Source of the DNA: Hypomesus transpacificus
Taxonomy: Eukaryota > Chordata > Actinopteri > Osmeriformes > Osmeridae
Direction: 5' to 3'
Assembly: GCF_021917145.1 (NCBI RefSeq)
Contig: NC_061082.1
Location: forward strand, 11,940,237-12,004,236
Length of the DNA: 64,000 nucleotides
Under the pieces are notes generated by a model. That model ran no database searches. It saw nothing but the letters and a program-made list of their open reading frames with translations, and was not told the DNA's origin. Below are positions 1 through 12,234 of the stretch, in pieces. Position numbers and translations under genes: made by a program. The stretch's first letter is position 1. Every line of letters starts with the position of its first letter.

Positions 1-1326
1 TTGGCAACACTGTTTTTCATACCCCCCCTCATATCTTGGGACTATAAGATCTGACACCCCCCAACTATACGGGGATGAGGACAATCTGGATGGCGACACT
101 AACTGGGTAATAGCTTGTCAACTGGTATTGAATACATTACTTTTTTTCACTACTAGACACATTTATAATGAAGCAAAATGTCATCATTTATTAGATGTTT
201 TTCACTAGCCATTCACAAAGGGAAGGTCCAGGCTTGGCTTATCAGGTACTAAAGCCAACCACACATTGCAAGTTAGAAGTCACAAACTAGGCTGTGGGAA
301 GCAGTATCTATGAAATGGATATGATTGTAAACACAAAACAGTTGTGTGGCAAGTAGTTTACTGAAAGGGAAATAGAACTTGGATTCTGGTAAGGGACCTA
401 TGAGCAGGGGCCTTTTTATATAGCCTACATTTAACTAGCTATACTCATTTACCAGATGATTATATGACAATTAATTGGCATAAAGTACATTTAGTAAGTA
501 TACTTAAAAACAGCAAGTACAACGTAATCAAGAATCAGAAGTGAATAGTTCTCCTAAAAGTGATTCGTACAAATGAATACAAAGGATGCTCGCTTTTACC
601 AGACAGTGACATAACAACTACAACATAATTCACATATTACCCTCATTCCGATAATAGGACAGTGTAGTTCAACATCGACATCAACATAGTTGTTCAAGTG
701 CAGCTCCAAAGTACTGTACGTCTATTTTCTTGATACAATCATTCAGATTTTACGAGTAGCCCGACATACAAATCGTATAGGCTCTCAAGTGCAGCACAAC
801 ATAACTTATATTTTGATGAAACATGAATTAGCCTACTGACAGTTTCCTCAAAGCCTAAGACAAGGGAACCTAGGCTTGTAAAATTCGCCTCGGTTCGTCA
901 AACTACAACTAGCAATACGCTAGGAAGGCAGTGCGCGTTCACGTGTAGGGGAGTGGGATTCTGCGGGGGAATGAGAATTCGGTCCAACAGCGGTACTGTG
1001 TCCAATCCAAGTTCTGTCTCCCTGTCCTCGGGAGACAGTTTTAAGTAAACTGGTTTAAATATGCTTTGAAAGTTCTCAACAGCTTTTCTGACATCGACCC
1101 GCCCATTTTATAGAGGATGCAGCGGGTCCGCTTTCGGTTTCCCAGAAGTCATTGCATTCTCCTTATCTCGCGATCTCGCAAGCAGCCCATTTTCGTCAAT
1201 ACAGTTGTTCAGACTGAGGTTACAGTGGAGCATTTCAGACCTGTATCCGATTTGTACTAACTACATGAAAGTGGGCCAATTTGTAATAATTGTGAACCGC
1301 TTGGTCCTTGTCAACATTTGGAGAAC
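1..1326. other. Upstream flank and probable promoter of morc3
   Basis: No coding region could be supported here. The sequence is AT-rich and unique-looking until about 890, then turns more GC-rich with scattered CpGs up to the morc3 start codon at 1327. That is what one expects of a promoter and 5' untranslated region. A CACGTG E-box lies near 940. No TATA box or transcription start can be fixed from sequence alone. Confidence 0.4.
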
Positions 1327-4300
1327 ATGGCATTGCTGGCAGAGAGGGGGGTGCCGTTGAGTGCGGTAGGAAGAGCAACATTTATACTTTTGCTTGTGTT
1401 GTTGGTGGCGTTTTAATGTTTATAAGGTGCTTATGTTGTTGGAGTAATTTAATTTTGTACTAATACAGGTGGTCCACTGGATTTGAAAAAAATGTCAATG
1501 CCAATTGTCAATTGGAAATGGTCTTAAGATCCTTTAAAATTTGACAGACTGGGCTATCTAGCTGGTTTTACTTTATTTTAGCTAGCTTTTTTCACCGTTA
1601 GTTTCAGATGGTGAGCCCTCCCTCCACCAGTAGGGAGGGCTCACCACCAGTAGCCTACTGCATGCAACTCACATTCAGATGATATGACAGTTCAGTTTTC
1701 AAACACCGAAAATGTTGACATAATGATCTGGTAACATTGACAGTTTTTTTCAGTTTCGTTTATGCCTAAACAATACTTCCTTGCGCGCCATTTCACAGTG
1801 CTCCTATCTAGTTGAAACAGTACTGGAATTACTTGCAAGTAGGCTAAGACTTATTACAATAACATCCATTCCATTATTCAATTTTCGAAATGAAGGCGAC
1901 AGCCCTCACAGGAGCGCTCACACACACGCGAACATTAAGATTTCAAACTAAATCAGCATCCCCTAATCTTTCATTTAATCAACATTACATATCGTCCGGT
2001 CCTTGCACAATTCAGAAATTTCCTCTCATTCATTCCCTTGTCTCTCTCTCTTTCCACCATTGTTTACAAAAATATATGAAAAGTTGGTAAGTTGATTTGT
2101 CTCTGCTTTGAGGTTCTAAGTGTAGGGGGGTTTATATTGGCCAAACAACCAAAACTATGTCCCTAGATTTAGCCTAATGGATGAGGGGTAACTGTACAGT
2201 GTATGAATATCAACCAAATATGCTGTAATTGCAGTTTGTTGGCTATTGGTCAAAATCAGGGGCCGTGTTCACAAAACACTTAAGAGAAACCTTTTTTTTA
2301 CTTTAAGTATTTCACAAAGCGTTTTAGTGCTAAAACCAGCTCCTAAATCACTCTCTTCCCCTCCCAGCTCTGCCCCAAGTATCTTCACAGCAACTCCACC
2401 AGCCACACCCGGCCCTTCAGTGCCATGGCAGAGCTCATAGGTGAGTCTTCGTCAGGAGGGTGGGGCCGATGTCCTCAGCCAGAGAACAGATTGTACATTG
2501 CACAATACATTCACATTTCAGCTGAATGTGGCCCAAATCTTATTTGTGACATAGGTTTGTTACCTGGATGAAAGTGTGAACAGCCCAAAGTGTATTGAAT
2601 CTGACATTTTCAAATCGGATTTGTGCCACTTTCATATATGGTCTACATTGGATACAGGTCTGAAATAGGTGAAATCGGATCTGATAAATCTATTTTATTG
2701 AACATTAAAGGTTGCAGTGTGAACTTTGCACCGGGACAACCGGTGTTGTGCCAAATTCACTCCCCCTGCCGAAATATTTTTACAGCAGCAGTTTCAAATT
2801 GTGGGATTTGCATAGGAAAGAGGTGTCAATGGATTTCAATGAGGTTCACTGTATGTCCATTTTACCCACCGAACTGTCGTTATTCAACTATGACAAGGTA
2901 AACTCGGTTTTACATTCAATGACCCCTTTAAAATGTTTGTTAATTCTGAAATGACACCTAAAGTTTTCATCTGTCTTTAAAATCATGAGATATGGTATTG
3001 TACATTGAGCATGTATATGTATTTTATGAGTAAGCATTCTATAATCCCCCCATTTATGTCCATCACACAATGTCAATTTGACTTGCATACACAGACACAC
3101 ACACAGAAATATACACACGCACACACACAGATCACACACACTCACACAGAGAGAGACATACACACACATACACCTGCTACATTTAAGCACCAAAAAGCAG
3201 TCTGCTCCCACGAACCCACTTTCTTTACCCTATGTAATGTGGGAACCTGCAAAGGTTTATTCGAAAACATTCTAAACATTAAAGTTTTTCTTGCATTGTA
3301 CATCTCAACTACACCTTTTGGGAGGGGCAACATGCAAATGAGTTATTTTGAATTGAATGGGTGTGAATTTGGCGTAACACCAGCTCGAAGGCTGTGGGAA
3401 ATAGGGGTGTGGATGGTGCTGCAGCACCCCCTGGTGGATGGTAGAGGACATGCACATTCACAACAAATTTAAAAACAAATATTTTTTCATTTAGTTTAAT
3501 TTATGTTATGTTTATATTATAATGATAATCTGATGTAAGGAAAGGGTAAATCTTAGGTTCTACATTTTTTAGTCCAGTTGGTAATTAGGTTCAGGTCTCT
3601 CATGGCCACACACATGTTTCAAACGGGTGCACAAGGGCACAAGAAAACGGCTATGCAAAAGAACATTTTGGATTTCTTTTGGAATCCAAAAATATGATCG
3701 ATGTCCTTGTGTGTTCCTGCTATCAGTTCATTGCCTGCTTTGCAAGTAAATACAGTGTTATATTTATACTGTTTTATTGTACAACAATGTACATGTTACA
3801 GCAAATATCATTTATAGTGATCTTTTTCATATTTCATTGATCATATCTTCATATTTTTCATTGAGTGTTGAGGGTGGTACCTCACACACATTGCAGCATC
3901 CTCACAGCACCCCCCACTGCTATGGTCTGCTCCGTAACATTGTCATAACTGTTTAAATGTGTGTACGTCAGTAAATAAACACATTTAAAACAGACAAAAT
4001 GACATCAATCACACAAACATCAAACAAATGTACAACTTAGAGCCAAATCACAGCTGCAGCCAAATTACATTCCATGCACCATGCTGGTGCATGGAATCGT
4101 TTTCTATTTATTTAACATAATGCCTATGAAGCCTAGTATAGAGGATGTCAACTGTTCTATGTAGTGGATTTCTATTTTGACTTATTTCTCACCTTCGATT
4201 TCTTTAAATCTCAGACAACGCGTACGACCCTGATGTAAATGCCAAGCAGTTTTGGATTGATAAAATGCAGATCAACAACGAGGACTGCCTTATCTTCATG

Positions 4301-7300
4301 GATAATGGCAATGGGCTTGACTACGATAAGATGCACAAGATGCTCAGGTAGGGATGGGTGCCAGCCTCGCTTTAAACACACTACAGATCATCTTTGAACT
4401 GACCTCACAATACGTGTGTATTTTTATCGTCTCTCATTATGTTTCTGTCTCCCTTCTATGTCTTTTTCCTTGTGTGCATTTATCTCTCTAATTGATCGGT
4501 CCAGTAATCACTGTTATAATAGGACCAATACAAGGAAAAAAGAGATAAACAAATTTAAATGTGTAATTGGTATATGCTGATAACTGTGTCAACGTAGAAC
4601 TTTGGCAGGGCAGAAGACCCCCCACACCACCCTTCTTGAATAATTAAACACCAAAGTTCTCCACGAAGCCCCCCCCCCCAGATCTGCTGCGTCTCTGTCT
4701 GAAACCTTCCATCTTCTCAGTTTCGGATACAGTGACAAGACTGCCAGCCATGGGCGAGAACCAATCGGTATCTATGGTAATGGATTCAAGTCTGGTTCCA
4801 TGCGCCTGGGCCGAGATGCCCTGGTTTTGTCCAAGTCCCAGGATGCCGTGTGTGTGGGCTTGCTCTCCCAGAGCTACCTGGAGGCCATCAAAGCAACACA
4901 GATCCAAGTGCCAATCGTCAGCTTTCAATGCAGCTCACACAACAGGTATGTCCATCCGTGGAGAAACCCATGCACACACAGATGAGTCAGGTTCCATGTA
5001 TGTTAAGAATCCCTTTGTATGTCACACTTTGCAGATCTTTTGTGTTCTTTCCAGGCATCAAATGAACGTGTTGTGCTTTATCCATGTTCTGTTGATTAAT
5101 GTTATATTTGTTTGGATTAGGTTGTACTCATGGTGTTACGTATCATGTCTGTTATTTTGCAGTGATAGGTCTTTAGAGTGGGACCAACTGCGTCCCTGTG
5201 AGGACCACAGGGCCAGTCTGAAGGACATCCTTACCTACTCTCTGTTAAAGACTGAGGACCAGCTGGTCACAGAGCTCAGAGCTATCGTCTCGACCTGGTC
5301 CACTGGAGCCACGGGGACACGCATCATCCTTTGGAACTTGCGCAGGTAAAACACACGCACGCTTCTACAAACATACACACGCACACAAACACACACACTC
5401 AAACACACAAGCATCTCCATGCTCAAACATGCACATGGACGTGAATGCAGTGGCATCACGCATCATCCTTTGGAACTTGCGCAGGTAAAACAGGCGCAGG
5501 CTTACATGTAGATACATACACACACGCACACACACACACAAACACACACACTCAAACACAAGCCCATGCTAACACATGCACATGCACGGGAATGTAAACG
5601 CACCATAGCATTTTGAATGTGTGTCTGCATACAAACATACACACTGCACTTTAGTGGAAGTATGTATGGGTAGATTAAGATTACTGCACATGCCTACAGA
5701 ACATCATCAGGAGAGACAGAGTATGACCTCACAGACCGCTACGACATCAAAATCCCATACGATGTATACACCTCCTTCACTGAGGAGGGCAAACGCCCAG
5801 TGCCTCATGCAAACTCAGTCCCTGATACTGATTTATCACTACGGGTAAGCTAAGAGAAGAATCATTATACATCCTGAAACCTACTGTTAAAATTATTCAA
5901 ATATATGTGTACTTACATCTGGGGGAAATAGTCAGTTCCCACACATTTGATTCTTGGCGTACAAGCTCTTGTCATACAGTATATTATCATATCCATCTCA
6001 CCAGTCACTGTATAAAGGTGGAATAAATCTTGGAAGTCACCTCAGTTATGTGTTTTGTCCAGGCCTACTGCGCTATCCTGTACTTGAAGCCTCGCATGCA
6101 GGTCATCATACAAGGCCAAAAGGTTAAGAATCAGCTGATCTCTAAGAGTCTGGCTTACGTCTGCAAGGACCAATACAAACCCAACTTCTTGGTATCCTTT
6201 TCCGCTGAGAGGCTGGTCTTAAAACAAGCTTTCAGATCTATTTGTGTGTCTGTTCATTTGTCTATGTGTATGTCTGTTCCACACTGTAAAAAAAAACAAC
6301 TATTAAATTACAGTGCTTTTTCTGTAAATTATACTTGTTTTTTTCTGTATTTCTGAATGAAAGGAAATACAGATAGAAAGACAATGGCAAAATGTAAATG
6401 TATATATTTACATCAAAATTACGGCAAAATATTGTTACTTAAAAATACACAAAAAGGTCAGTTTTTTTACAAATATTAACAACATTTTCACGAAAATGTT
6501 GCTATTTTAACAGTTATTTTGCAGATATTTACTGTCATTCCACGGACAAATAACTTCTTAATAACATAATTTTTGGTTTAGACATAGGAACCTTGAATTG
6601 TGAACTGAGCTCAGGTAGTTGACGTCATGCAATCCTAGCATGCACCAGTCAATATCAAAGACTACAAAAGCCTGCAAAAGCATTTTGGGGGCTATTTTAA
6701 TGCAATTTAATGGGTTTAATTTGGCGTCCCAGCTGCCAGATTGTTCCAGTTTTTTTACAACTTTTTTTTTTACAGTGCACTCCTCTCTTGCCTCCATACT
6801 TGCAAACATTAAAAGAGTACTCAGCCAAATTGTATTTGTTGATTGAAACCCTAGCACTCACCTCATTTATCAATTAATAGAAATTGCTTGCTGGGGTAAA
6901 ATGTCCACCACAGTTATGTCATAATGAATGTTAAAATAACCATGTGAAAAGAAATGTCCACCTACCTTGTGAGTGTTCTTCCTAAGTTTTCTCCTAGCCA
7001 GGGAAACGCATCCCCATCACCTTTGGATACAACACCAAGAGCAAAGATCAATATGGTATAATGATGTACCACAAGAACCGTCTAATCAAGGCGTACGAAA
7101 GAGTTGGCTGCCAAAACCAAGTATGTGTGTGTGTGTGTGTGCGTATGTGTGTGTGTGTTAAAGAGAGAGACTAACTGTCCTATTCTTGCAGGCCAATAAC
7201 AAAGGTGTGGGGGTCATCGGTGTCATTGAGTGTAACTTCCTGAAGCCCACCCACAACAAGCAGGACTTTGACAACGAAGACAGTTATAGGTGAGACAGTG

Positions 7301-10300
7301 GACAGTTGCTGGGGTATACAGAATCTTCTCCCTTGCAACAATAGCCTACGGATAAAGTTGAGTTAGTTGACATGTACTGTGTAATATTCTCTGTGCAGGA
7401 AGACCATGAAGATTCTTGGCACCAAGCTGGAGGACTACTGGAAAGAAATCAACCACAAGAGACTCACAAAGGATCCCAATAACAAAGAAGCAGTGGAGGA
7501 CATTGAGTTAGTTCCACATTAAAAAGATATAACAATTATATATATATAGATACAAAAACCAGGTACCAGGGCCTCTTATATAGGCTTGGCTGTAAATGTG
7601 ATTTTATTGTGTGTAAATGTGATCTGCCATTTGACAAAATATAGCTGTTTTTCTTGTATGATATTGATCTACCAGGTGATCATATACCTGGTGATCATGG
7701 GGTAATAGTCTGTGTTACGACCCTGTAGGAAACGACCAGACCAGAACTGGGTGCAGTGTAACAAGTGTCTAAAATGGCGGAAGCTTCCTGATGGCATTGA
7801 TTGCGACCGGCTTCCTGACGAGTGGTACTGCCTCAACAACCCAGACCCACAATACAGGTGGGTACACAACCATTTGTGCGTGTGTGTGTGTGTGTGTGTT
7901 TTAGTCTGACAGTCTATCACCCGTCCCTCCCAGAAATTGTGCCGTAGATCAGGAAATTGAAGACTCAGACGATGAGCAGCCTTACCAGAAGACCTACAAG
8001 CTACAGTGAGACTCACAACCCACAGTAACATCACTAGAGCCTTTATACAAACAAATCAGTACATCTGTTTAATCTACCAGTAAGTACTCAACAATGAATC
8101 TTCAATTTATCTGGTTCTACTTTGTTTCAGGGAGAAAAAACTGTTGGAAGAGAAGGAAAGAAAAAAGGTCAATAGAATGTCTGTGTACCAACTAAGTTGT
8201 AGCTATGTAATAATAAAGTAATCAATTTATTTGGACACGTACTTGGTAAAACCCCAAAAAGGAACCCTATAGTGGCTTGTGTTTGGCCCATGTGTCTGTG
8301 CTTCAACCTAACAGCCATACTGTGTTCACTCTTACTGGCCTGCCCTGTGTATTCTTCAGAAAGAGGAGGAGCTGGCAAAAGCAGAAGAGGAAAGGGCTCG
8401 TAAAGATGCGGCTCGGAAGACAAAACTAAAAGAGTTGGTGGGTTGGACATCATCATAAGACACACATAAACACATTGACATTTGGTGGAGAGAATCCTTT
8501 TTAAACCATTTTTATCCATTTATCTATCAATCTACAATCTATCCTTCAAATAGCATACATTACTATATTGTCACTCATTACACACGCAACTGTCTCCTTG
8601 CTGTCTGGAACGAGGGGCCTCAAATTGTATAAATAGGCTGGTATGATGTTCACCTAGGGACCTATTGACCCTAGAAATAGAGAAGTCATCCCTTACTGCA
8701 AACACATCCTATAATATAAAAAGTTCAGCTGAAAATCAAGGATCAGTCGAGAATAGTTCTAATGCAGACCAATCTAGCCACATATGCCCTGTAGTAAGAA
8801 GACTGTTGAATATGGTGAATACTTAAGACGTGTGCTGTCATGTTCCTCCTATGTGATCTTTAGGCTGGAAGGAATCGGAGGCGGTGTCCAGCTGGTACAG
8901 ACCCTCCACCCCTGGACACTGAAAAGTCCAGAGCCTCTCCTCTCTACTCCCCTCAACACTCTTCACTCTCACAAGGTGGTATGCCATGTTTGAACGTCCA
9001 CTTTAGATCCACTAGATTCATTTAATTTCTGGAGTGATATTTCTGGGACGTTAAAGTCATTCTTGCCGCACTGTAATATTGTCATATGTTTCTCTGTCTC
9101 TCCCCATCTTTTTCTGTCTTCCTTTTTTCTATCAGGTGCCAGCAGTCCCTCCAGTGGCAGCATGTCCACCCCCCGTCATGTCTCTTCTACCCCCTTACGG
9201 TAGGCCATAGGCGTCGAGTTAGGGAGGGGTAACTTATATATCCCTAATAATATTACAATTTATTTGTATTTGCCATTCCATTGGGCGCTTTTGTGCGTTT
9301 CATACTCAGCCAGAGAGCGTTAATGGCCAGCACAGTCTGGCTCAGTCCACTCTGAAGGGTAGGCTGCACATGAACAGAGTCACCTCAAGCCACATTGTCA
9401 GTCAGTGTCTATTGATGGAGACAGATGATATATGGAGATTAAGTAGTTTGATTATAATCTAATAATGTCTTATAATAATGTCTAATGTCTTTTTTACGTA
9501 CTCTATTTGACTGTAAAAATAAAAAGCGTTTTTCCCTAATGTTCTAAGCAAGAACTAATCTTATAAACCCACATTATTCACAATAGGACAAAGAGAACGT
9601 GAAATGTATTGCTTTAATTGTTGGCCCTGTCAGATTTCATATTTTGTTTGTTTACAAAGCTAACCACATTATAACCTCTGGTTTACCTCCCTCTAACACA
9701 TTCCACTCCACCCATGTGTCCCTAACAACTGTCAAGCCAAACCTACGCCCTGCTCGCCAGCTAAAAAGCGACACCTATGAGTGGTTCTTTATCTTTCTTT
9801 CTGTCTTTATAATCCATCCCTACCCCCTCTGTGTGCAGGAAAAAGAGGACACAGCCAAAATCCTTGGCTAATGAAATCAAAAGAGCCAGACTAGAAGAAA
9901 TCCATGGCAACACTTCACTGCCAGTCACACCAACTATGGGAGGGAACGCCTCAAGCTCGAATGTCTTTGCTTACAGTGATGATGACAATGATGACACCAT
10001 TCTGGAGACCAGTGTCACTTGTGACCAAGTTGCTGGTAACGCTGCCATTGACTCGCTCCTTAATATGGCCACCATGGGATCAAATTCCAGTGTTCCTACG
10101 GGAACCAATCCTTCCCCTCCACCTGTCCAAATGCACCAGCTACTACACACAAGTGTCAAAGTTCAGACAGAGACTCCAACCATAGTGAAGGAAGAGCAGG
10201 AGCAGTGTGGGAGTAAGATAAAGGAAGAGGCTGAGGGAGATGAGGAACGAAGGAAGCATGGGACTTTCCAGCAGGAAGAGGACCGAGGGCAGGAGGAGAG

Positions 10301-12234
10301 AAGACAATATCAGTTCACGAAGATCAACGAAGATGCCAGAGCAAAAAACAACAGTGCAACTCACATCAAAGAGGATGGAGACCTGGGTGATGAAGGAACA
10401 AGACCCTCGTGTTCAGGTGCATCCAGACCAGACCCACAGTTTGACACAACCGAGGCACAGAACCAGCAGGACCAGCTAATGGAGCTCATGCAGGCCGTAG
10501 CCCGGGAGAGAGACACCTACAGGTAGGTGTGTGTGTCTGTCTATGTCTGTGCATGTGTGTGGACACATCTTCATCAGACCTTTCTACCTTCCACAGGGAG
10601 CAGGTCCACCAGATGACCTCCCAGTTACAGGAGACGGAGAGCAGACTGCAGCAACTCCAGGACCAGAAGACAGAGCACGCTCACCGACCCAGCCATACAG
10701 ACAGACATGGAGGGGAAGGTGAAGGGGAGGCAGGGAGAGATGCACAGTCCTATAAGCATCTGTATGAACAGGCCAAGCGAGAAGCAGAACAATTGAGGCT
10801 GGAGAAGTCAGATGTCAGTCACAGTACTGAGGAGCAGTGTACAGTGAGTGACGAGATGGCCCTGCAGGTGGACCAACTGCTACAGACCCTGGACCAGAGA
10901 AACAATGAGAGGGACATGTTTCAAAACCAGGTGAGGGCTATTAGGAATGATTTACTGTGTTGATGTGTTGAGCAAGTGTAGGATATTTTTGTTCGTCAGA
11001 AGGGTTTTGGGTCTAAGGAAAATGTCGGAGTGGAATATTTTTCAGAATCAAGGCAACTTGATGTTTTTTTCAGCAATGCAGCAGTTGTTACAGGAAGACA
11101 GAAAAAGCCAGAGACTCCTAAAATCTATCACATGTATATTGTCAATATGAGGAAATTCCCCCTCCCTTCATATTGGCACTATATCCCAATCTTGTCCCAC
11201 ACTTTCTCCCAGTTCATTCACCTTTCAATGAGGCAGCCTTCTGTACATGCTCATTATCAGTCTATGGTCAGCTTGACCTGCTCTCTCTCATCCGTTTCTC
11301 CTCCAGTAGAGGACACAGATACTCAGACAAGGAGGACTAGCTCCTTTTTCTGGCTTCCGTTCTATGGGTTTTTCCTTCTGAACTCTGGCAATACCCCTAG
11401 TCTCCCCACTGTTCTGAAACTCAGGAATGTGTTGTTTCTTACTTGCGACGCCTTTCTCTGAGACTACTCAAGTCATGCTATAACTGGACAGATAGTGCAG
11501 TCTAGACCTCGGCCTTCTTCCGTACTACTGGACATATTAGCCTAAATGACTTATAATCAATCCATTTTACACTTCAACATAGGCAGAATCCATGTCTGAT
11601 AAACTGTGTTATGCTACTCAGTGTGCATAAAATAATAATGCAATTCAGTTGAACCAGTCATTGTATTCACACTACGACCTATGCTTCTCTCCTCTCCTCT
11701 GGCATCTTTATGTTCTGCTCTGTCTCCAGGTGCAGTGTCTGGAGGTGCAGAACATTGGCCTTATTTCCCAGTGTGAACATCTGCAAAAGGACCTGGAAGA
11801 AATGAAAGTGGAGTTAGAGAGGGCTAAGGCTGCCCTAGCAGAAAGACAGGCTACTGGGCCTGGGGGTAGCCAGACTGGAGTGGCACACCCAAGGGGACAA
11901 ACAGAGGGAGAGTCTGGGACAGCTGGAAGGTGGGGGATATGGAATGTAGGAGGGAGGTTTCTTTGATATATTTGTATATATTGTCAAAAGCCATATATGA
12001 GCAGACCATTTCCCTTGTATTTAGCTATTAAATACTTTAATATTAAATAATTACAATGCGCTCTGTCTCTGCAGATTGAGGGATCTGCGAACAAATGTGG
12101 GTCGCCTCCTGGCCTCCTTTATGCCTGAGCTGGAACTGGACCAGGTCAACTATGACTGTGATGCCATAGATGGGATCCTGGAACAAGTCCTTCCTGCTGT
12201 GGAGTCTACTTTTTCAGTGGGAGACCAGGAGTAG
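1327..12234 (+). CDS. morc3: MORC family CW-type zinc finger protein 3 (GHKL ATPase, chromatin/nuclear-body factor)
   Basis: Twenty coding exons join in frame to 1041 aa (human about 940): 1327-1365, 2368-2440, 4215-4347, 4721-4945, 5163-5345, 5700-5844, 6063-6191, 6998-7120, 7192-7289, 7399-7506, 7729-7857, 7934-8005, 8131-8167, 8360-8437, 8864-8975, 9136-9199, 9839-10522, 10597-10930, 11730-11929, 12075-12234. The GHKL ATPase is N-terminal: catalytic Glu35 and Asn39 in AELIDNAYD, DNGNG at 67-71, [12 protein letters not shown] in exon 4, then an S5-like transducer region. The CW zinc finger (about 426-464) has [16 protein letters not shown] with cysteines 429, 432, 453 and 464; in the family it reads the H3 tail methylated at Lys4. 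The large exon 17 carries SUMO-type motifs (IVKEEQE, KIKEEAE, HIKEDGD). Exons 17-20 are heptad-rich coiled coil ending in the conserved [13 protein letters not shown] block. Mammalian MORC3 is a nuclear-body ATPase that dimerises on ATP. The exon 1 start was chosen because it supplies the short lead before LCPKYLH and splices in phase. Confidence 0.96.
1610..1645. repeat. Perfect 14-bp hairpin in morc3 intron 1
   Basis: The arm at 1610-1623 (GGTGAGCCCTCCCT) is exactly complementary to 1632-1645, with an 8-nt loop. The loop motif CCACCAGTAG recurs at once after the right arm. It lies about 245 bp after the exon 1 donor. Function unknown. Confidence 0.75.
2252..2350. mobile_element. MITE-like repeat fragment next to morc3 exon 2
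   Basis: The stretch opens with CAGGGGCCGTGTTCACAAAA and continues through CTTAAGAGAAACC and TTTCACAAAGCGTTTTAGTGC. This is the look of a dispersed teleost MITE whose ends read CAGGGGCCGT..TTCACAAAAC. Only one end is clear. It stops within about 20 bp of the exon 2 acceptor at 2367. The family assignment is from memory of teleost repeats. Confidence 0.45.
3085..3175. repeat. CA-rich microsatellite in morc3 intron 2
   Basis: Interrupted CA/CACACAGA dinucleotide tract. Open frames across it on both strands read as His/Thr-rich or Val/Cys-rich repeats and are not genes. Confidence 0.8.
4069..4097. repeat. Perfect 13-bp hairpin in morc3 intron 2
   Basis: 4069-4081 (ATTCCATGCACCA) is fully complementary to 4085-4097, with a 3-nt loop TGC. 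It is about 115 bp before exon 3. Confidence 0.75.
5318..5600 (+). repeat. Tandem duplication of the morc3 exon 5 end with its splice donor
   Basis: A 35-nt block spanning the end of exon 5 and its donor (5318-5352) recurs identically at 5457-5491, offset 139. The CA-rich sequence after each copy is also alike, so the unit is about 140 bp. The second donor (CGCAGGTAAAA at about 5471) is intact but has no acceptor of its own. Confidence 0.8.
6282..6777. mobile_element. Putative MITE with CACTGTAAAAAAA terminal inverted repeats
   Basis: The left end reads CACTGTAAAAAAAAA (from 6282). The right end reads TTTTTTTTTACAGTG (to 6777), its reverse complement. The interior is AT-rich with further ACAGT/ACTGT motifs and no coding capacity. 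No clear target-site duplication was seen. It fills most of morc3 intron 7. Confidence 0.5.

Noticed and set aside
9310..9360. Candidate morc3 exon between 9199 and 9839 (CCAGAGAGCGTTAATGG)
   Set aside because: Joining it to the preceding exon in phase 2 gives a stop. Skipping it gives a clean join of CG to GAAAAAGAGG (Arg-Lys-Lys-Arg) at 9839.
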